Shown here: piece by piece, positions 39,144 to 39,177 of the stretch
Layout: each line of letters opens with the position of its first letter
Position numbering within the stretch: the stretch's first letter is position 1
Assembly: GCA_036308645.1 (NCBI GenBank)
Contig: JAXJVH010000043.1
Span: 1-39,177, forward strand
Length of the DNA: 39,177 nt
Reading direction: 5' to 3'
From: RUG11462 sp036308645
GTDB lineage: Bacteria > Bacillota > Clostridia > Oscillospirales > Acutalibacteraceae
Notes under the pieces: model-generated
Databases searched by the model: none
What the model saw: the letters and a program-made list of their open reading frames with translations, nothing else
What the model was told of the DNA's origin: nothing
Position numbers and translations under genes: made by a program

Positions 39144-39177
39144 ATGGACAATCCAAATTGTAACACAGAACACAAGA
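39144..39177 (+). CDS. Start of a further gene, possibly an IS30-like transposase (3'-partial)
   Basis: Eleven codons (MDNPNCNTEHK) are visible before the window ends, with AAAGGA eight bases before ATG. The N-terminus resembles, from memory, starts of IS30-family transposases in Ruminococcaceae, and the upstream 100 bases are unlike the neighbouring operon leaders. Too little is present for a firm call; it could be any protein. If it is an insertion sequence, its left end should lie between the metH stop (39035) and about 39090. Confidence 0.35.
   Translation, partial: MDNPNCNTEHK

Overview
The window is AT-rich DNA from a low-GC, spore-forming member of the Clostridia, most likely a gut Ruminococcaceae/Oscillospiraceae-type organism. 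The grounds are a SpoIVB-Spo0A pair, a clostridial 2[4Fe-4S] ferredoxin, Firmicutes-type RicT and dimeric GlyRS, frequent TTG starts and strong Shine-Dalgarno sites. The assignment is inference from gene content; there is no rRNA or tRNA in the window to anchor it. Coding density is high and no gene-free stretch exceeds 300 bases.

Layout. (1) 1-7306: a long + strand housekeeping run, infB (5' end cut off by the window)-rbfA-nrnA-truB-ribF-holB-ricT, then a ferredoxin with its own promoter and terminator. (2) 7319-9663: TrmN6-like methyltransferase, rsmI and a Cof-type HAD phosphatase, followed by a palindromic dispersed-repeat-like element (9711-9840). (3) 9917-12432, minus strand: a polar amino-acid ABC transporter whose binding protein appears circularly permuted. 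(4) 12513-14093: divergent gtrB/gtrA-type cell-surface glycosylation genes. (5) 14099-17666, minus: glyS, cardiolipin synthase and a DUF5662-like gene. (6) 17913-21770: a MarR regulator with citrate synthase, then htpG. (7) 21882-25545: an XRE regulator fused to a desulfoferrodoxin-like region, a DtxR-family regulator, and convergent feoAB for ferrous iron uptake. (8) 25674-27091, minus: an SDR and a YfcE-like phosphoesterase. (9) 27206-29416: spoIVB-spo0A. (10) 29482-30561: a COG2426 small membrane protein and a convergent TspO. (11) 30663-35070: a divergent GyrB/ParE plus GyrA/ParC pair separated by exactly five 20-bp tandem repeats. (12) 35228-39035: metF, a free-standing methionine synthase activation domain and metH with translationally coupled junctions. 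(13) The last 34 bases begin another gene, probably a transposase.

Genes that work together: infB/rbfA/truB/glyS/rsmI/trmN6 serve translation and RNA modification; feoAB with the DtxR-type repressor serves iron; metF, the activation protein and metH make methionine from 5,10-methylene-THF; SpoIVB and Spo0A act at opposite ends of sporulation control. Most promoters found by eye have TTGNNN/TATAAT-like boxes 17 bp apart.

I see no defence island, prophage or CRISPR array. The least ordinary items are the permuted solute-binding protein, the XRE-desulfoferrodoxin regulator with partly lost iron ligands, the 20-bp repeat array between the topoisomerase subunits, a predicted leaderless gtrA mRNA, a Spo0A with an altered acidic pocket, and a ferredoxin in the slot that Bacillus fills with yabA.
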